Shown here in pieces: positions 9,488-21,640 of a stretch of 64,000 bases of DNA. The stretch's first letter is position 1. The number at the start of each line of letters is the position of its first letter. The stretch covers positions 118,215,057 to 118,279,056 of the forward strand of contig JALGPY010000001.1 of the NCBI GenBank assembly GCA_023055425.1, read 5' to 3'. This DNA comes from Linanthus parryae. Lineage: Eukaryota; Streptophyta; Magnoliopsida; Ericales; Polemoniaceae. Under the pieces are notes generated by a model. That model did no database searches and was not told the DNA's origin. It was given only the letters and a program-made list of their open reading frames with translations. The translations under genes were made by a program, and so were the position numbers.

Positions 9488-12117
9488 TTTATTGAAACTG
9501 GTAAAATGACAATTATGTCCATTTGTTGAAGGGCAAATTTGTCTAATCTCATTTATGTATGAACACTTCTAACAACGTCATAATCACTGCCGCTGCCACC
9601 GCCATGCCGCCGCCATTCCCAGATTCCGGCGTAGTAAAAACCTACTCTACTAACGAGTTGGGTCTAACACATAGAAAAAAATTTGTACTAAAACCTCTCC
9701 ACAAATCCCTCTTTGTTTTATAACCTTGCCACAATTCAAAATTGGGCATCTAACTTCCATTTGTGAGAGAGAAAAGTTGTTTGTCTTTTTCCTTGGAGGT
9801 TAGATTTCTAATTCTGAATTCGGGTGAGGTTAGATGACCAATTGTGCCAACACATAGAGAGGAGCAAATAAAAATCCAACCAGTAGGTGTAAAATTGACC
9901 TCACCAGAAGCAAGTATTTCGAAAATGAGCCCGATAAGATCTGTTTACACCGTCCAATTTCGCTCCCAAAGTTGCTGCCTTCCTTCCCGAAAAGAGATCG
10001 AGGTAGAGGGAACGAAGTTACAGTGAGAGAAAGAGAGATATGGTGGTGGGGGTGATCTGGGGCAAACTCATTGAGAGGGAAGAGGGATAGAAGTGGCAGA
10101 GGTAGGGAGAGAAGAGAAGAGGGGAAATGGAGGTGGGAGGGAGAGAAATCTTACCCGTAGAGCTTCCAAAGTGTTCATCTTCTTCCGTTCTTCTATCTTT
10201 TTTTGAGCTGGTTCATCTTCTTGCTGATCTTCTTCAGTTTTTTTTTTTTTTTTTGGCTCATTCATTTTCTTCCTTTTTGTTTTTCTTTATTTTTTTCTTA
10301 TTTTATTTGACCCCTAGTTTATTGAAACTATCATTTAAGACATTTAAATAGAAATTTGTAATGACATATTTGCCCTCCTTATAAGGATTTTTTTTTCAAT
10401 AAGTATGAATTATTGTAAATAGAGGATGTAATAAGCTTATTCTAGAACTGGATGTTACAATGTGTTAGTTTTTGTATACTGAAGGTATCCATTAAGTAAT
10501 TAAACCTATAAATTTTGTGACACTTAATCTACTGCATTATTAATTTGTGACCAAAATCTCTTACATAATTCTAATTACTTACTAATAGCCTATTTCCGAT
10601 TGTATCCGTTAAGTAAACTAACGAAGACCCATCAAATGGAGTCAAGTGATTGACATTTATGTATTTTACCTCCGTCAGTGAAGGCTAGTATGACATTTCA
10701 CAACCTTAACATTTTTTTGTAACTTTGATTTAAATTTACAGTAAAATTTGCTTTAAATTTCCTTTTCTAAGTTGTTATTTTTTTATTTTGTTTTTCTAAT
10801 TATTTTTGCAATCTGTAAACATATTTGGGAATCTCAAAGTTGTTTCAAATCTTGAGTTTATTATAATTTAGGCATAAAAAAGTATTTGGAAATGATCGAT
10901 TGTCACCTTTTATGAAAGTTGGGATTGTCTGAATGATTGCAACATTTCAGTTTGATTTCAAATTCATTTTGGTGAAAGTCCAGGATCTAAAAGATAATTT
11001 CAAGAGTTGGTCTTGGGCCCAAAAAGTGAAGTGTGGACTTGACTAAAAAGTCAGCCCAACCCACAGTGCGCCACGTCACGACCTGTTCTTGAACCCGAAC
11101 CCGAGGTTGAGCTGACCGGCCGGACAGCGCCGTGCGCGCGCGCTCGTGTGGTTGTTCGAACCATAGCTAAGTCCTCATTCCTTGACAAATTGCTTCGCCC
11201 AAAGAGTGTGCCCTTAAGTACAATCTTGTAATACTTATGCAACATTAAGTTGCTCTACATGAAGATGTGGTACACAATCTTTTGAGTGTTTCCAACATCT
11301 CAACATCCTATTTTCACGCATGAATTTTTCATTCACCTGAACATGATTTTGGAGGAAGCAAAGTGGTAAAATTATTTCCACACTCCAAGGATTCCCTAAC
11401 CACTTTCCCTTTCACCAACCGTTAACTTGGCTTGTCGTAAACCGGATTCAAAGTTGACCCAAAAACGATGTTTTCCAACATAGAGACAGATGGAGTGGAA
11501 TGGGGAAAGAGACAAGTGTATGGAGGGGAGTAAGAAGTGAATGGAGGGGAGTGACAAGTGGAGAAGGTAGAGAGCTAGGCACATGTAATTTACCACATAT
11601 AAGAAGCCTCACATGGAATTTGAGTTTGATTTAGTGCTACAATTGTACTAATTTTACTGTTATACGCGGTTCTAAGTTCGTCACATAGACGAATATAGCC
11701 TCACACTTGATATGTATAGAGAAACTACTATACAATATTTGTGCACCCAAAGTATCTTACAGACTTACAATACTTACTAAATTCAATTGAAATTCTTGTC
11801 ATACACCTCCAACGTTATTCTTATTCATACTTTACACTAAATAAACTGACAATTAGCAACTTGGCACCCAACAATTAAATTTTACTAAACTAGTCATTTA
11901 ATCTAACTAGACATTTAATGCATTTATCACATACTTTACAAGATGAGACTCGAATATTGAAACAATGCATTCAACTCTATTTGAAAGCTACGCATAACTT
12001 TACATGAGCATGAGGTAATGGTCTAACGTTAAATTAAATACTAACATATAATCACACACCATTAATGTATTAATATGACTTAGAAATGTGGGTTATTACA
12101 CCAAGACACACAACTCT
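9488..12117. other. Non-coding AT-rich region
   Basis: I see no gene. Contents include a short CCGCCGCC-rich patch (9590-9620), a purine-rich stretch with AGAG and GGGA runs (10020-10150), a pyrimidine and poly-T tract (10195-10300), and a GC-rich island with a CGCG run (11080-11150). The segment 10380-10520 resembles 36100-36245, including GTGTTAGTTTTTGTATA and CATTAAGTAATTAA. ORFs here are short and low in complexity. Confidence 0.55.
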
Positions 12118-12869
12118 TAATTGCTGGTATAGGCTTGACACTTCCTAGTTTGCTAGTTCAAGACCTAAGAAGGCTTAAACTGCAACGTCTCATGGTGTTG
12201 ATCGTTTTACTGATCCTTGGCATCTGGGTACTGGAGCTAACAATCATATCACTAATAGTGCTCAGCATCTGCCACATTTGCAACCCTATCATGGAGCTAA
12301 CACAGTCACTATTACATATGGTAATACCTTGCCTATACACTCTATTGGTTACACTTACATACCTGTCTCCTCTCATGGCCATTTTCATATGCCTAATGTT
12401 GATTCTCCTCAAATATCTTCCAACTCATTGTGTGTTTATCAGTTCACTTCAGAAAATTATTGCAGCATCTTGTTTAATGCAGATAATTTTCTTATTTTGG
12501 ACAACAAGTCCAAGACTATACTCTACAAAAGGCCCATGTAGAAATATTCTTTATCAGCGTGAAGAGTGTTGTCTCTTTTTCTTCTACTACAGAGGCTTAT
12601 TCTGCTTCAGTAACTGATAGCACCTTTCTCTAGCATCAAAGATTGTGGCACCCTGCATTCCATGTGTTGCATTCACTTCATTCATGTTTGCAGCAAAAGT
12701 TTGTTAAACCACTGTCATTGTGCATCTCATGTTCTATTTCTAAGTCTCATAACCTTGTTTTCCCTTTGTCCAAGCATCATGCTTCTCCTCCATTTTCTTT
12801 ACTTCGTTCAGATGTATGGGGTCCATTTCCTGTGGCTTCTTCAATACTATTTTTTGTTTATGGATGATT
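12118..12869 (+). pseudogene. Copia C1, part 1: protease to start of integrase, decayed
   Basis: The translation, with frame changes, matches a Ty1/copia polyprotein. The end of the nucleocapsid region (NCWYRLDTS) is followed by the protease (DPWHLGTGANNHITNS, where the expected DSGA is GTGA, so the active site is lost). The pre-integrase zinc-finger region follows (HQRLWHPAFHVLHS, CISCSISKSHNLVFP, SDVWGPFP). Several stops and frameshifts make it non-functional. It is cut at 12869 by the copia solo LTR, and the next codons resume at 16898. Confidence 0.85.
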
Positions 12870-13975
12870 TGTTGGAATTGTGCCCTAGAGGCAATCAATC
12901 AAATGTGACAAACATATGGATTTACGATTCATTATGTTATCGGTATGGAGATACGATAACATGAATGATGTCCTTAGAATATAAATGTTATATTCTTAAA
13001 AATCCCTAGTCAATTATATTGATTAACAGGACAATCAACTATATACTAGTATGGGGTTGGATTGATATGGAGATATCACGATCCAACACATGGGTATGCA
13101 TTAGGAGTAATGGCATACTGGATTGACCCATCTCCGAGAAGGCTACATACAAGTTATGTAAAGTCACAAGTGCTTCTCGCGGTGCAATGGTATTGTCATC
13201 CTGAGACTTGAAGTCACTAGATGTTCTAGTTGTGGAATATTGTGTTTTTGTAGCGTCAAACACTAGACCATGACTGGGTAGTCATAAATGCGCGTATTGG
13301 ACATAATAGGAAGCAAACTTAGATATCATAGTGATGTAGATAGAATTTGTCCCTCCCACATAACTGGAGCAAATATCCTAGGCCACTCGAGGGATAGTGC
13401 TTATAGAATGTCTGGCCAGACTCAAATAAATCAATATGGGATATTGATGTTATTTGCACGAATAAGGCTATTCCCAAGATCGAGAAATTATGGATTGGGT
13501 ATACGAGTGTGACTTGTATGTCTCGTGTCCAATCCGGATATGGGGACAAAGGGATGAGACAATACTTGCACAAGGTTTGTCAAAGTGATGACTATTCCTA
13601 TTACTTGGGTGGCATGTATGTGTTGCTAGATACCGCTCCATGTTAGTAAACTGTTACTACCAACTAAGTAGGAACCTATGGTGTGACGACCCATATTTGC
13701 TAAACTCGAATTTGTTTTCTTAATATAATTAATTTAGCTTCCCACATTAATTTTAGTTGGGAAGAATCGATTTTGTTAGTAAGCATATTTCATTTAGAAA
13801 ATAATAAAATAATAAGTTATTTTTGTGCAATGATAAATTGGGGGGCATTTGATAGTAAAAGAAACTTTAGGGGGAAATCTAGAATAATAGAAATTGCTAT
13901 TAATATCTAACATTATAAAATATAATATCAAGAAAATAGAGATAAGGAAAAAAAAATAATAATAAAATAAAAAAA

Positions 13976-14345
13976 TGAGTTGTCTTGGCAAAGATGAGTT
14001 GTCTTGGCAAAGATGAGTTGTCATTGTCAAACATGTGTTGTCACATCAAGAGAAAAGTAAATATATTGTGTTTTGTAAAAGATGTGTTGTCACATCAAAA
14101 GAAAGGTAAAGATATTGTGCCTTGTGAAAGATGTGTTGTCACATCAAGAGAAAAGTAAAAATATTGTGCCTTGTGAAAGATGTGTTGTCACATCAAAATA
14201 AAAGTAAATTTATTGCAATTTATAAAAGATGTGTTGTCACATCAAAAGAAATGTAAAAAATATCGTGTCTTGTGAAAGATGTGTTGTCACATCAAAAGAA
14301 AAATTAAAGATGTTGTGCTTGTGAAAGAAAGTGTTGTCTTGTATC
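13976..14345 (+). repeat. 48-50 bp tandem repeats with a hairpin in each unit, in the U3 of G1
   Basis: After three short copies of GAGTTGTCTTGGCAAAGAT-type sequence (13976-14027), six units of 48-50 bp follow from about 14030. Each has the core GATGTGTTGTCACATC, whose six-base arms GATGTG and CACATC are reverse complements around a TTGT loop. The array ends about 350 bases before the TATA box, where enhancer repeats lie in some plant LTRs. Confidence 0.85.
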
Positions 14346-14700
14346 AAAAATAAAAAATAAAAAAAATGTATTATCTTTTCAAATTGTGTGGTCTAATCTT
14401 CTTGGTGATGTGACTACACAAGAAAGTATTGTCTTGTCTAGAAAATGTGTATTGTCTTGTCATAAAAATGTGCAGTCTAATTTTGTCTAATTCTATGGAG
14501 GCTAAGAACAACTATTTATTTTAAAAAAATTGGCTCAATATTTAATATTTGTGATGTGACTACACAATGTAATATTGTTTGGACATGTGATGTAAGATGT
14601 TCATCCTTGCACACAAAGTAAAATAAAAAAAAATATAACAAAGGGAGTTTTTTTATATTAAATTCACTATTGCAATGCACAAATCTCCAAGGAACCCTCC

Positions 14701-14710
14701 CTATAAATAG
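14701..14710 (+). promoter_or_regulatory. TATA box of solo LTR G1
   Basis: CTATAAATAG is followed about 30 bases later by CTAACCAACAAGAGAG, a plausible start region and then a purine-rich leader. It lies about 1020 bases into the LTR, which defines a U3 of roughly 1.05 kb. Confidence 0.6.
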
Positions 14711-16897
14711 CACCCTTGCACATTCTAACCAACAAGAGAGAAAGAAGGAGGAAGTTGTAAAGAGAAAGAGGGAGGTAGGCTACGGGTGAGAAAGAGAAAG
14801 AAGAAAAAAAAAAGAGAGAGAGAAATAGAGGGAATAGTGTACGGTAGGAGAAGAGAAAAATGGGGAGAAGTTGTTAGAAATTTTGGAGCTCCACAACTAT
14901 TGGAGGAAAAATCCTTCAAGACCTTGTTTGGTGGCACTTCCTTGAAGATTCATTTGGAGCTATTCTTGGAGTTGTTTGGAAGACACAATTGTGAAAATGA
15001 GCACTCTTCACGTGTATGAACGCCGGGGCGCTGTGAGTAAAAATTATTATTTTCAACAAGTTATATTTTTACTAAAGTTATGATTTTCTAGAAATATTTT
15101 CATTTTCTGTTACGTAAATTTTAGAATTTGTGACTCATGTTCCAACAATGAATTTTTTTGACTCTATGAATTTGGAATAATCTTATGAATATGATTTTGT
15201 GCTCCCCTTTAATGAAAAATTACTCTTTAAGTATATTATGTGGTTTTGTCACTTGGGAAAATATGTGCCATAAATTTATTTAGACACTTTGGGATGACGT
15301 TATGCCTTGGGACACTTGAGTATTTTCTGGCCCGGACATCGGGATATAATAGATGGTTTTTTGATTTTCTGGCCCGGTCGCAGGGATATAATATGCGATG
15401 TGCCACAAAGATGGCGTATTCTGGACATGTCAAAATTCTGTGTGATACGATGGTTACCAATGGCATAAACTGAATCTGAAATTATGTTATCTGTTACGAG
15501 ATATTTTTAAATGTTCTGTTCAGTATTAAAATTTCTGGCACCGTTATTCTGGAAATATTCTGATTACGAGTTCAGTTAGCATCATCTGAAAAGTATATTT
15601 TTTTTCAGTTATCATCATATTTTGGTAACAAGTTATTTTGAAACTAAAGGGGAGAAAAACCCTCACTGAGCTTTGTGGCTCATTTTTTTGAATTAAATGT
15701 TTTCAGGCGACACAACACGGGAGGAGGAATAGGGATTTCGAAGCGGTTCCGTTGATGAAATTAGTGTCTACTTATGTTGTAGTGTATGTTGAGCCACTAT
15801 GACTCTATTGTAGTTTATGTGATGTAATATTTTGGTGGAAACGTTGTAAGACTTATGGTTCATGTGTTAATCGAAGTTTTATTTTTGGAGATATTGATGC
15901 TTTTAGATTGAGGTGAACAATCTTATTGGCGTTTAGTTTTGTCTCTGATCCGCTCAGTGTGGCTGAACCGATAAACTTCTTATTTTCTCTTTTGGTACTC
16001 ACTTTTCAAAGAAGCCGTCTTTTTATTAATAAACAAAATTTTGCTAATAACCCTTTTACAATAAAATTTCATAAGAGTACATTTTTGCTATTCTAAATTA
16101 CATGTCGACCCCGAGTACTTTAACTCGCTTCCGCACTTTATTTCAAAATTTTAAATTCCCAATACTTAGTTAAAACGGTTCAAGCCACTTGAGTTTCGTT
16201 TGAGGCCTTGGTGGCCGGTCCCGACCCTCGGTCTCGACTTAATTAATCGGGGTCCGGGAAAGGGGGTCGTGACATATGGGGTCACACTCCATATGGATCA
16301 AACTAGACTTGGGAATTAATTAATATGATTAATTAATTAGAAGGATCAAAACGCAACCACTTGCAAACTTAGTAGGACTAATTTGCAAAGTGGACTAATT
16401 CATGTAGAGACATGATTAAGACTAATCCATGTATTGACATGATAAGGACTATTTTGCAAAAGGGACTAATCCGAACTTGAGTAGGATTAGGAGAGGGCCT
16501 TTAGGTAGTTAACAAGGAGTTGTTGGGTTATATAAGGATGCTCCTAGCTTCCTTCCTAAAACTAATGCTCATAACATTACTTGAGTAGGAGAGAAATCAA
16601 GGAGAGAGAGCAAGACAAACACCCAAGGCCGAAGCCCTAGGTGCCGTCCGCTGCCTCACCCCTTCGGCCAAAGGAGAGGTGGCTGAAGCCCTCTTTTGGT
16701 CTCTTTTTGAATTATTCTTCTTCTTCCATTGGTTGCTAGCACACGACGTGGAGGAATCTAGAGGTTGATCCTAGGAGTGGATCAACCATAGAGACGTGAC
16801 AATATTCGCGTTCGAAGTGTAAATCTGATCCATATCCTGGAGGGTCTTGAATGGACAATTCTTTCTTCCGCTGCATATCAATGATCAAAACCCTACA

Positions 16898-17261
16898 TGA
16901 TTGTACCAAATTTTGTTGGTTTTACACTCTTAAGTGTAAATCTGATCCATATCCTGCCTGTCTGCACTTTATTGCTTTCATCGCCACTTAATTTCACTTT
17001 GTTGTTCAAACTTTATTGGTCCTGAATTTGCCAATATAGGTTTTGCCTCATACATTAAATCTCAAGGAACACTACATCATACTTCTTGTCCTCATACTCC
17101 CGTAAAAATGAAAGAATATAATGAAAACACATACACCTTATGGAAACAACATTAAATCTTCTCTCATGCAAATTTATCGAAAACCTTTTGGCTTTAAGCA
17201 GCCATCACTCCTATCTATCTCATTAATAGACTCCCGAATATGTCTCTCTTTTTTGTGTCAC
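16898..17261 (+). pseudogene. Copia C1, part 2: integrase core, decayed
   Basis: This resumes the frame broken at 12869, with CTKFCWFYTL and later EFANIGFASYIKSQG and LHHTSCPHTP, which are integrase-core motifs of copia elements. HANLSKTFWL and IYLI-RLPNMSLFFVS follow, with stops and substitutions. It is interrupted after GTGTCAC (17261) by the next insertion, and the frame continues at CTTATCAA (from 19666). The first catalytic aspartate region lies in part 1. Confidence 0.82.
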
Positions 17262-19660
17262 CGTCACGGCCCGGATCCCCAAGAATCGAGAACTTAACCA
17301 TATTCACAAACAACATGCTTAAAATGAACAATTTCAACATTTCGGCTTAGAAATTTGATATATCTTAAACGGCTCAGTGAAAAATTATGAAACATGGTCG
17401 GAGGAATCCTAGATATGTTTAATTATTTCATATAAAACATTTTTGAAAAGCGTGTAGGAGTTCGGAAGATACAAGCCCAAACGTGGGGCTGGTCGGAAGA
17501 AAATTCAGAACTGTAACCCGAACTTTCAAAATTCGATTACTCATAAAATTTAAGACAAAGAACATGAAATTATGCAGATAGGTTTCAAACATGTTTAATA
17601 TACCCGTATAAAACATTTTTTGATTCGGAGTTACCGATATTTAATTTTTTTTCGTGAGATGACTGTTGGAGCGAAAATTTTCAGAACTGAATGACCAACT
17701 TAAAAAATATATTTTTGGGCGATATAACTATTAAATATCTATAAAATTTAGCTGGAAAGAACTCATATATTTCTAGTTTACAAATATTCTTGAATCACTT
17801 CGATCCGTTGGACGGATCTCTTCTAAAGAGCAAAATTGTACCAGCATGTATAATATGTCTAGTTTAAGTAAAACAACTGAAAATTGTGTTATAACGCTAT
17901 TCAATTAACATGAGAAGTGTGCCAAAAGGAAGAACAACATCATATTAATGTCAAAATGATTTGAGAATTTTGACGTGAATCAACATAAAAGACATCAAAT
18001 TCCACAACTTTGCCAATGGCCCTCCAAAACGTGCAAAGAACGCATACGCGTCTACGCATACGCGTCTACGCATTTCATATTATTGACACAACAACTAATT
18101 TCACATAACAAGATGAGCTAGCTCCAAAAAAACGTCTAAAAATAAATTCTAATGAAAGAATCAACTCAAAGCTTCCATGTCTTCAATGTGTCGCATTCTC
18201 ACCTGAAAAATAGTAGGGTGAGCAACCACAACCCAGTAGGAAAATAAACTAAATAGACATTACCACAAGTATAAGAGCGACATACATAACATATGTAAAC
18301 CGATTCCCACAATGTATAAATCAAACAACTAAATGTAACATATGCTCGACCAAATCTTAAACCATGAACAACTAGGGGATGTGTACCAAACAAACGGCTG
18401 TTTACGGAATGAAACTGAGGGACCAGGCAACCCAAACACACGGCCGTTTACGGTATCAAACCGAGGGAAAATGCAACCCAAACACACGGTCGTTTACAGT
18501 ATCAAACCGAGGGAACAGGAAACCCAAACACACGACACAGCTTTACAGGTTACTAGCCCGAAGGACAGTCAGGCACCTCCCGCACGGGTTTACGGTCTTT
18601 CACCGATGGTCACCAAGCCCAACATGCTCAACGGGTACACTCTTCCCAAGACACACCCATGACTCAATCTGGTTCTCACACCCCCCAAAGCATCAACTCT
18701 AATCAAAATAGCTCATCGATTTACAATTACACCAACATAAAACAAACTCATCACTTCGACAAATTTCACGGAATCGTATATAATCAATTTCACATAGCAC
18801 AAGCACCAAAGTTCTTATCAACCGAACATCATAAACTTCACACGATTTAAATCACATAATTACATGAAAATAAAATGTAAGCATATCGCAAGTATACAAA
18901 TTGCAATGTCCGAATCAGTTAATTTCCCTACTTAGCGTGAAACGCGCGATTTTTTGACTTCCGAGAGATGGAGATTTTTGTACCGTTTTGAAGCTCTTGA
19001 CGCGTGGACCAATACTCCCTTCTACAAGATTGCGAGACAAAGAATTTAAGGTCATTAATTCTATACTTTTATTTGACTGAGTGAATGAAAAATGACTGAT
19101 AAACTGAAAATTGACTGATAAACTAAAAATTGACTGACAAACATGGAGAAGTACGATTTACAAGGATTTAAGCATATTGAAAGAGAGAGAGAGAGAGAGA
19201 GTAAGACTAACGATAGCTGGAAAAGATCGTCGAATACTCCATGTGGCTATGCGTCGGAAGAAGAACGAAGAAGCAATAATGGAGGCGAGAGGGTTTCTAC
19301 GAACGTGTACTGTGTTCTATTTTTTTCTATTTCTAACGTGTTTTTAATTTCAGCCCACAAGATATGGAGTTTCAAAAAAGACACCACAATCCCCCAGACT
19401 TTAGAATATATACAACACATACCCCCTGAACTAAAAAATGAATGTTCTTTTTTTTTGAGGAAAAAAAATGAATGTTCTAACTATAGAAAATACATATTAA
19501 CACACTAATAATCATTAAAAAGATATGATCATACATATATCCACTTTTTAAAACCAACAATTTGCCAAATACCAGATGAACACATCAACCAACAGAGAAA
19601 TAATACTTATTTTAGAAGTAATATTAATAGTAATAATTATAAGAGTTATAGATCTCTACA
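17262..19660. mobile_element. LTR-like insertion G2 (2399 bp) in copia C1
   Basis: The copia frame is continuous if this block is removed (VS joined to PYQS). The 5-mer GTCAC occurs on both sides (17257-17261 and 19661-19665). The insert starts CGTCACGGCCCGG, which looks like a TGTCACGGCCCGG LTR start with T changed to C, and ends CTCTACA. No coding domain was found. It includes 46-bp tandem repeats (18391-18535), a short ACGCGTCTACGCAT repeat (18048-18075) and a GA microsatellite (19183-19201). A solo LTR is the best reading; orientation and family are open. Confidence 0.7.
18391..18535. repeat. 46-bp tandem repeat, three copies
   Basis: Three consecutive units each start with ACGG-CGTTTAC and end in ACCCAAACAC (starts near 18394, 18440 and 18486). 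Units two and three differ at a few positions and the first is more divergent. The array lies inside insertion G2. Confidence 0.8.
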
Positions 19661-21640
19661 GTCACCTTATCAATCTATCCATCATTCTATATCTTATTTT
19701 TATATCTTCAAAGTATTTGGTTGCCTTTTTTATCCTTGGTTAAAACCATACAATTCTCACAAATTGGATCCCAAGTCCACAAAATGTGCCTTTTCGGGTT
19801 ATTTCCCCAACACGAAAGGGTACAGTGTTTTGACATTGTTACCAAAGGTGTTTACATTTCAAGGCCCGTGGTGTTTGATGAAACTCAAGCTCGTTTTGAT
19901 TTTTTACTCTTCATCTTCTTCTAACTTGAAATCTACCTCTTGCACTTCTGTTAGGCCTTTATTCAACCTACTTTCCTAACTACACCATCTTGTCCATGTT
20001 TCTACTCATACTTCTTCTGAGTCTTCTCCGTCATCACTTTCTGGAATATTACCACTTTCCCATCTACCTTCATCACCTTGAACTACCATAATCTCCTCCA
20101 TCCCCTGAGCCCTCTTCATTACCTCCACCCATTTTTCATCCTATGACCACTAGAGCCAAGGCTGATATTACTAAACCAAATCCTAAATATCCAAATTTGA
20201 CTGCTACTAGATCTGAAATATCAGAACCACATTCTTTTCATGTAGATGTTTCTTCTTCTGTGTAGCTACAAGCTATGAAAGATGAATATGATGCTTTATT
20301 GCATCAAGTTACTTGGTCTCTTGTACCCTTGCCTCCTCACAAAAAAGTTTATAGGTTGAAAATGGATTTACATGGTCAAGAAACACTCTAATGGTTCTAT
20401 GGATAGGTTCAAAGTCAGACTGGTGGAAAAATGTTTTTTGCAACAATATGGTTTGGACTACTCTGAGACATTTAGTCCCGTAGTAATGGCTCAAAAAATC
20501 AGAACTGTCATTACTCTAGTTGTGAATTTTGAATGGAGAAATGGTTGTGTCAAACGAATTTCTGCATGGTTATATTGAAGAAGAGGTTTACATGCTTCAT
20601 CCTCAAGGTTTTGAGAGTTCAACACATCCTAATTATGTGTGCAAGCTGCAAAAGTCATTGTATTCAGAATATGCTCGACTATTTTTTTTTTATTCAGAAT
20701 GGTTTTTAGCTTAGAAAATTAGACTCTTCTATGTTTGTATTGAAGACCCAACTGTTTACTTTAGTAGTTATAGTTTATGTGGATGACATCTTAGTCAAAT
20801 GCAGCTCTACTATAACAGTTCAAAGTCTAATCAGTTCTATGAGTAAGGTGTTTGCCATGAAAGACTTAGGAGACCTTACTTATTTTCTAGCGATTCAAGT
20901 GTCCAAAACTTGCAAAGCTGTTCATTTATGCCAGACCAAATATGCAAAATAATTGCTTGTTAAACCTGAACAGATTCTTGTAAACCTTGTGCTACACCAC
21001 GCTCCACCAAGTAACCTGAAACTGCTACTTCTAAACATTATCTCTTTGAAGATATCACTTGGTTTAGAATTTTTTTAGGATGGATTTAGTACTTAACAGT
21101 TGGAAGACCAGACCTCCAACATGTGGTTAACTCCATTTGTTAACATATGCATCAACCATTGCAGCTTCACTTTCTGCAACTCAAGAGAATTCTCAGATAT
21201 GTTCAAGGGACATTATCTCATGGTTTGTGAGTTACCAAATTTTTTAACTTTACTACATACTTTGATGCAGAGTGGGCAAGTGATCGTGAAACCAAAATCC
21301 CAACTACTGGTTACTGTATTTTTCTGGGGTCAAATCTGATTTCTTGGGTATCTAATAAGCAGCACACAATGTCTAGGTCTTCTACAGAAGCTGAGCACAT
21401 ATCCATAGCCTCTAACTCGGCCGAGATAAATTGGATCAAGTATCTCGTTAGAGATTTGAGTATTTTCTCCCTCACTTACCAATTTTGCTTTGTGACAATT
21501 TATATGAGATAGCATTAGCCAGCAATCCTGTTTTTCATGCTAGAACAAAACATATAGAAGTTGATTGTTATTTTATTAGAGAGCAATTTACTGCTAAATT
21601 TTCTTACATAAATTGAGGTTTGTCGTCACCGATCGTTTTA
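19661..21640 (+). pseudogene. Copia C1, part 3: integrase tail, RT and RNase H, decayed
   Basis: The copia frame resumes with PYQS and IFKVFGCLFYPWLKP, the conserved block after the integrase core. RT pieces follow in several frames: FKVRLVEKCFLQQYGLDY, SETFSPVV, YIEEEVYMLHPQGFE and the catalytic IVYVDDILV (about 20771-20800), then MKDLGDLTYFL. RNase H pieces are STEAEHISIASNSAEINWIK and NKTYRS-like remains near 21545. Many stops and frameshifts show an old, dead copy. With parts 1 and 2 it forms one element oriented to the right. I did not find its LTRs. Confidence 0.87.

Larger units (their letters stand above)
13682..16274 (+). mobile_element. Solo LTR G1 (2593 bp, gypsy-like) nested in F1
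   Basis: The insert starts TGTGACGACCC and ends GGGGTCGTGACA, giving TG...CA ends within a nearly perfect terminal inverted repeat. A perfect 5-bp duplication TATGG flanks it (13677-13681 and 16275-16279). The interior contains hairpin-forming tandem repeats, then a TATA box (14701) and a purine-rich leader (about 14740-14830), as expected of an LTR with a long U3. I found no gag, pol or internal LTR pair. Ends of the TGTCACGACCC type are common among plant Ty3/gypsy LTRs; the lineage is inferred. The small ORFs inside have no recognised domain. Confidence 0.85.
12870..16897 (+). mobile_element. Copia-family solo LTR F1 (about 1.43 kb plus nested insertion)
   Basis: The insertion begins TGTTGGAATTGTGCCCTAG and ends ACCCTACA, flanked by the perfect 5-bp duplication TGATT (12865-12869 and 16898-16902). 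Removing it restores the copia frame (...MDDCTKFCWFYTL). Without the nested insertion and its duplication it is about 1430 bp. It matches the E4 LTR (60998-62429, 1432 bp, opposite strand) along its length, for example GGGGTTGGATTGATATGGAG. No coding part or second LTR is present, so it is a solo LTR made by LTR-LTR recombination. A TATA motif TATATAAG lies at 16529-16536. Confidence 0.92.

Noticed and set aside
10068..10265. Lys/Glu-rich minus ORF and its Leu/Phe-rich plus partner
   Set aside because: Both are translations of a simple purine/pyrimidine tract.
12135..12617. 160-residue hydrophobic plus-strand ORF resembling a membrane protein
   Set aside because: It is an out-of-frame reading of the copia protease region; the adjacent frame gives recognisable copia motifs.
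14030..14345. Regular ~48-bp repeats that look like a CRISPR array
   Set aside because: The whole unit is repeated without unique spacers, and it sits in a plant LTR upstream of a TATA box.
13682..16274. DNA transposon with terminal inverted repeats TGTGACGACCC / GGGTCGTGACA
   Set aside because: TG...CA ends, a 5-bp duplication, a TATA box and leader fit an LTR better. Short inverted ends are normal for LTRs.
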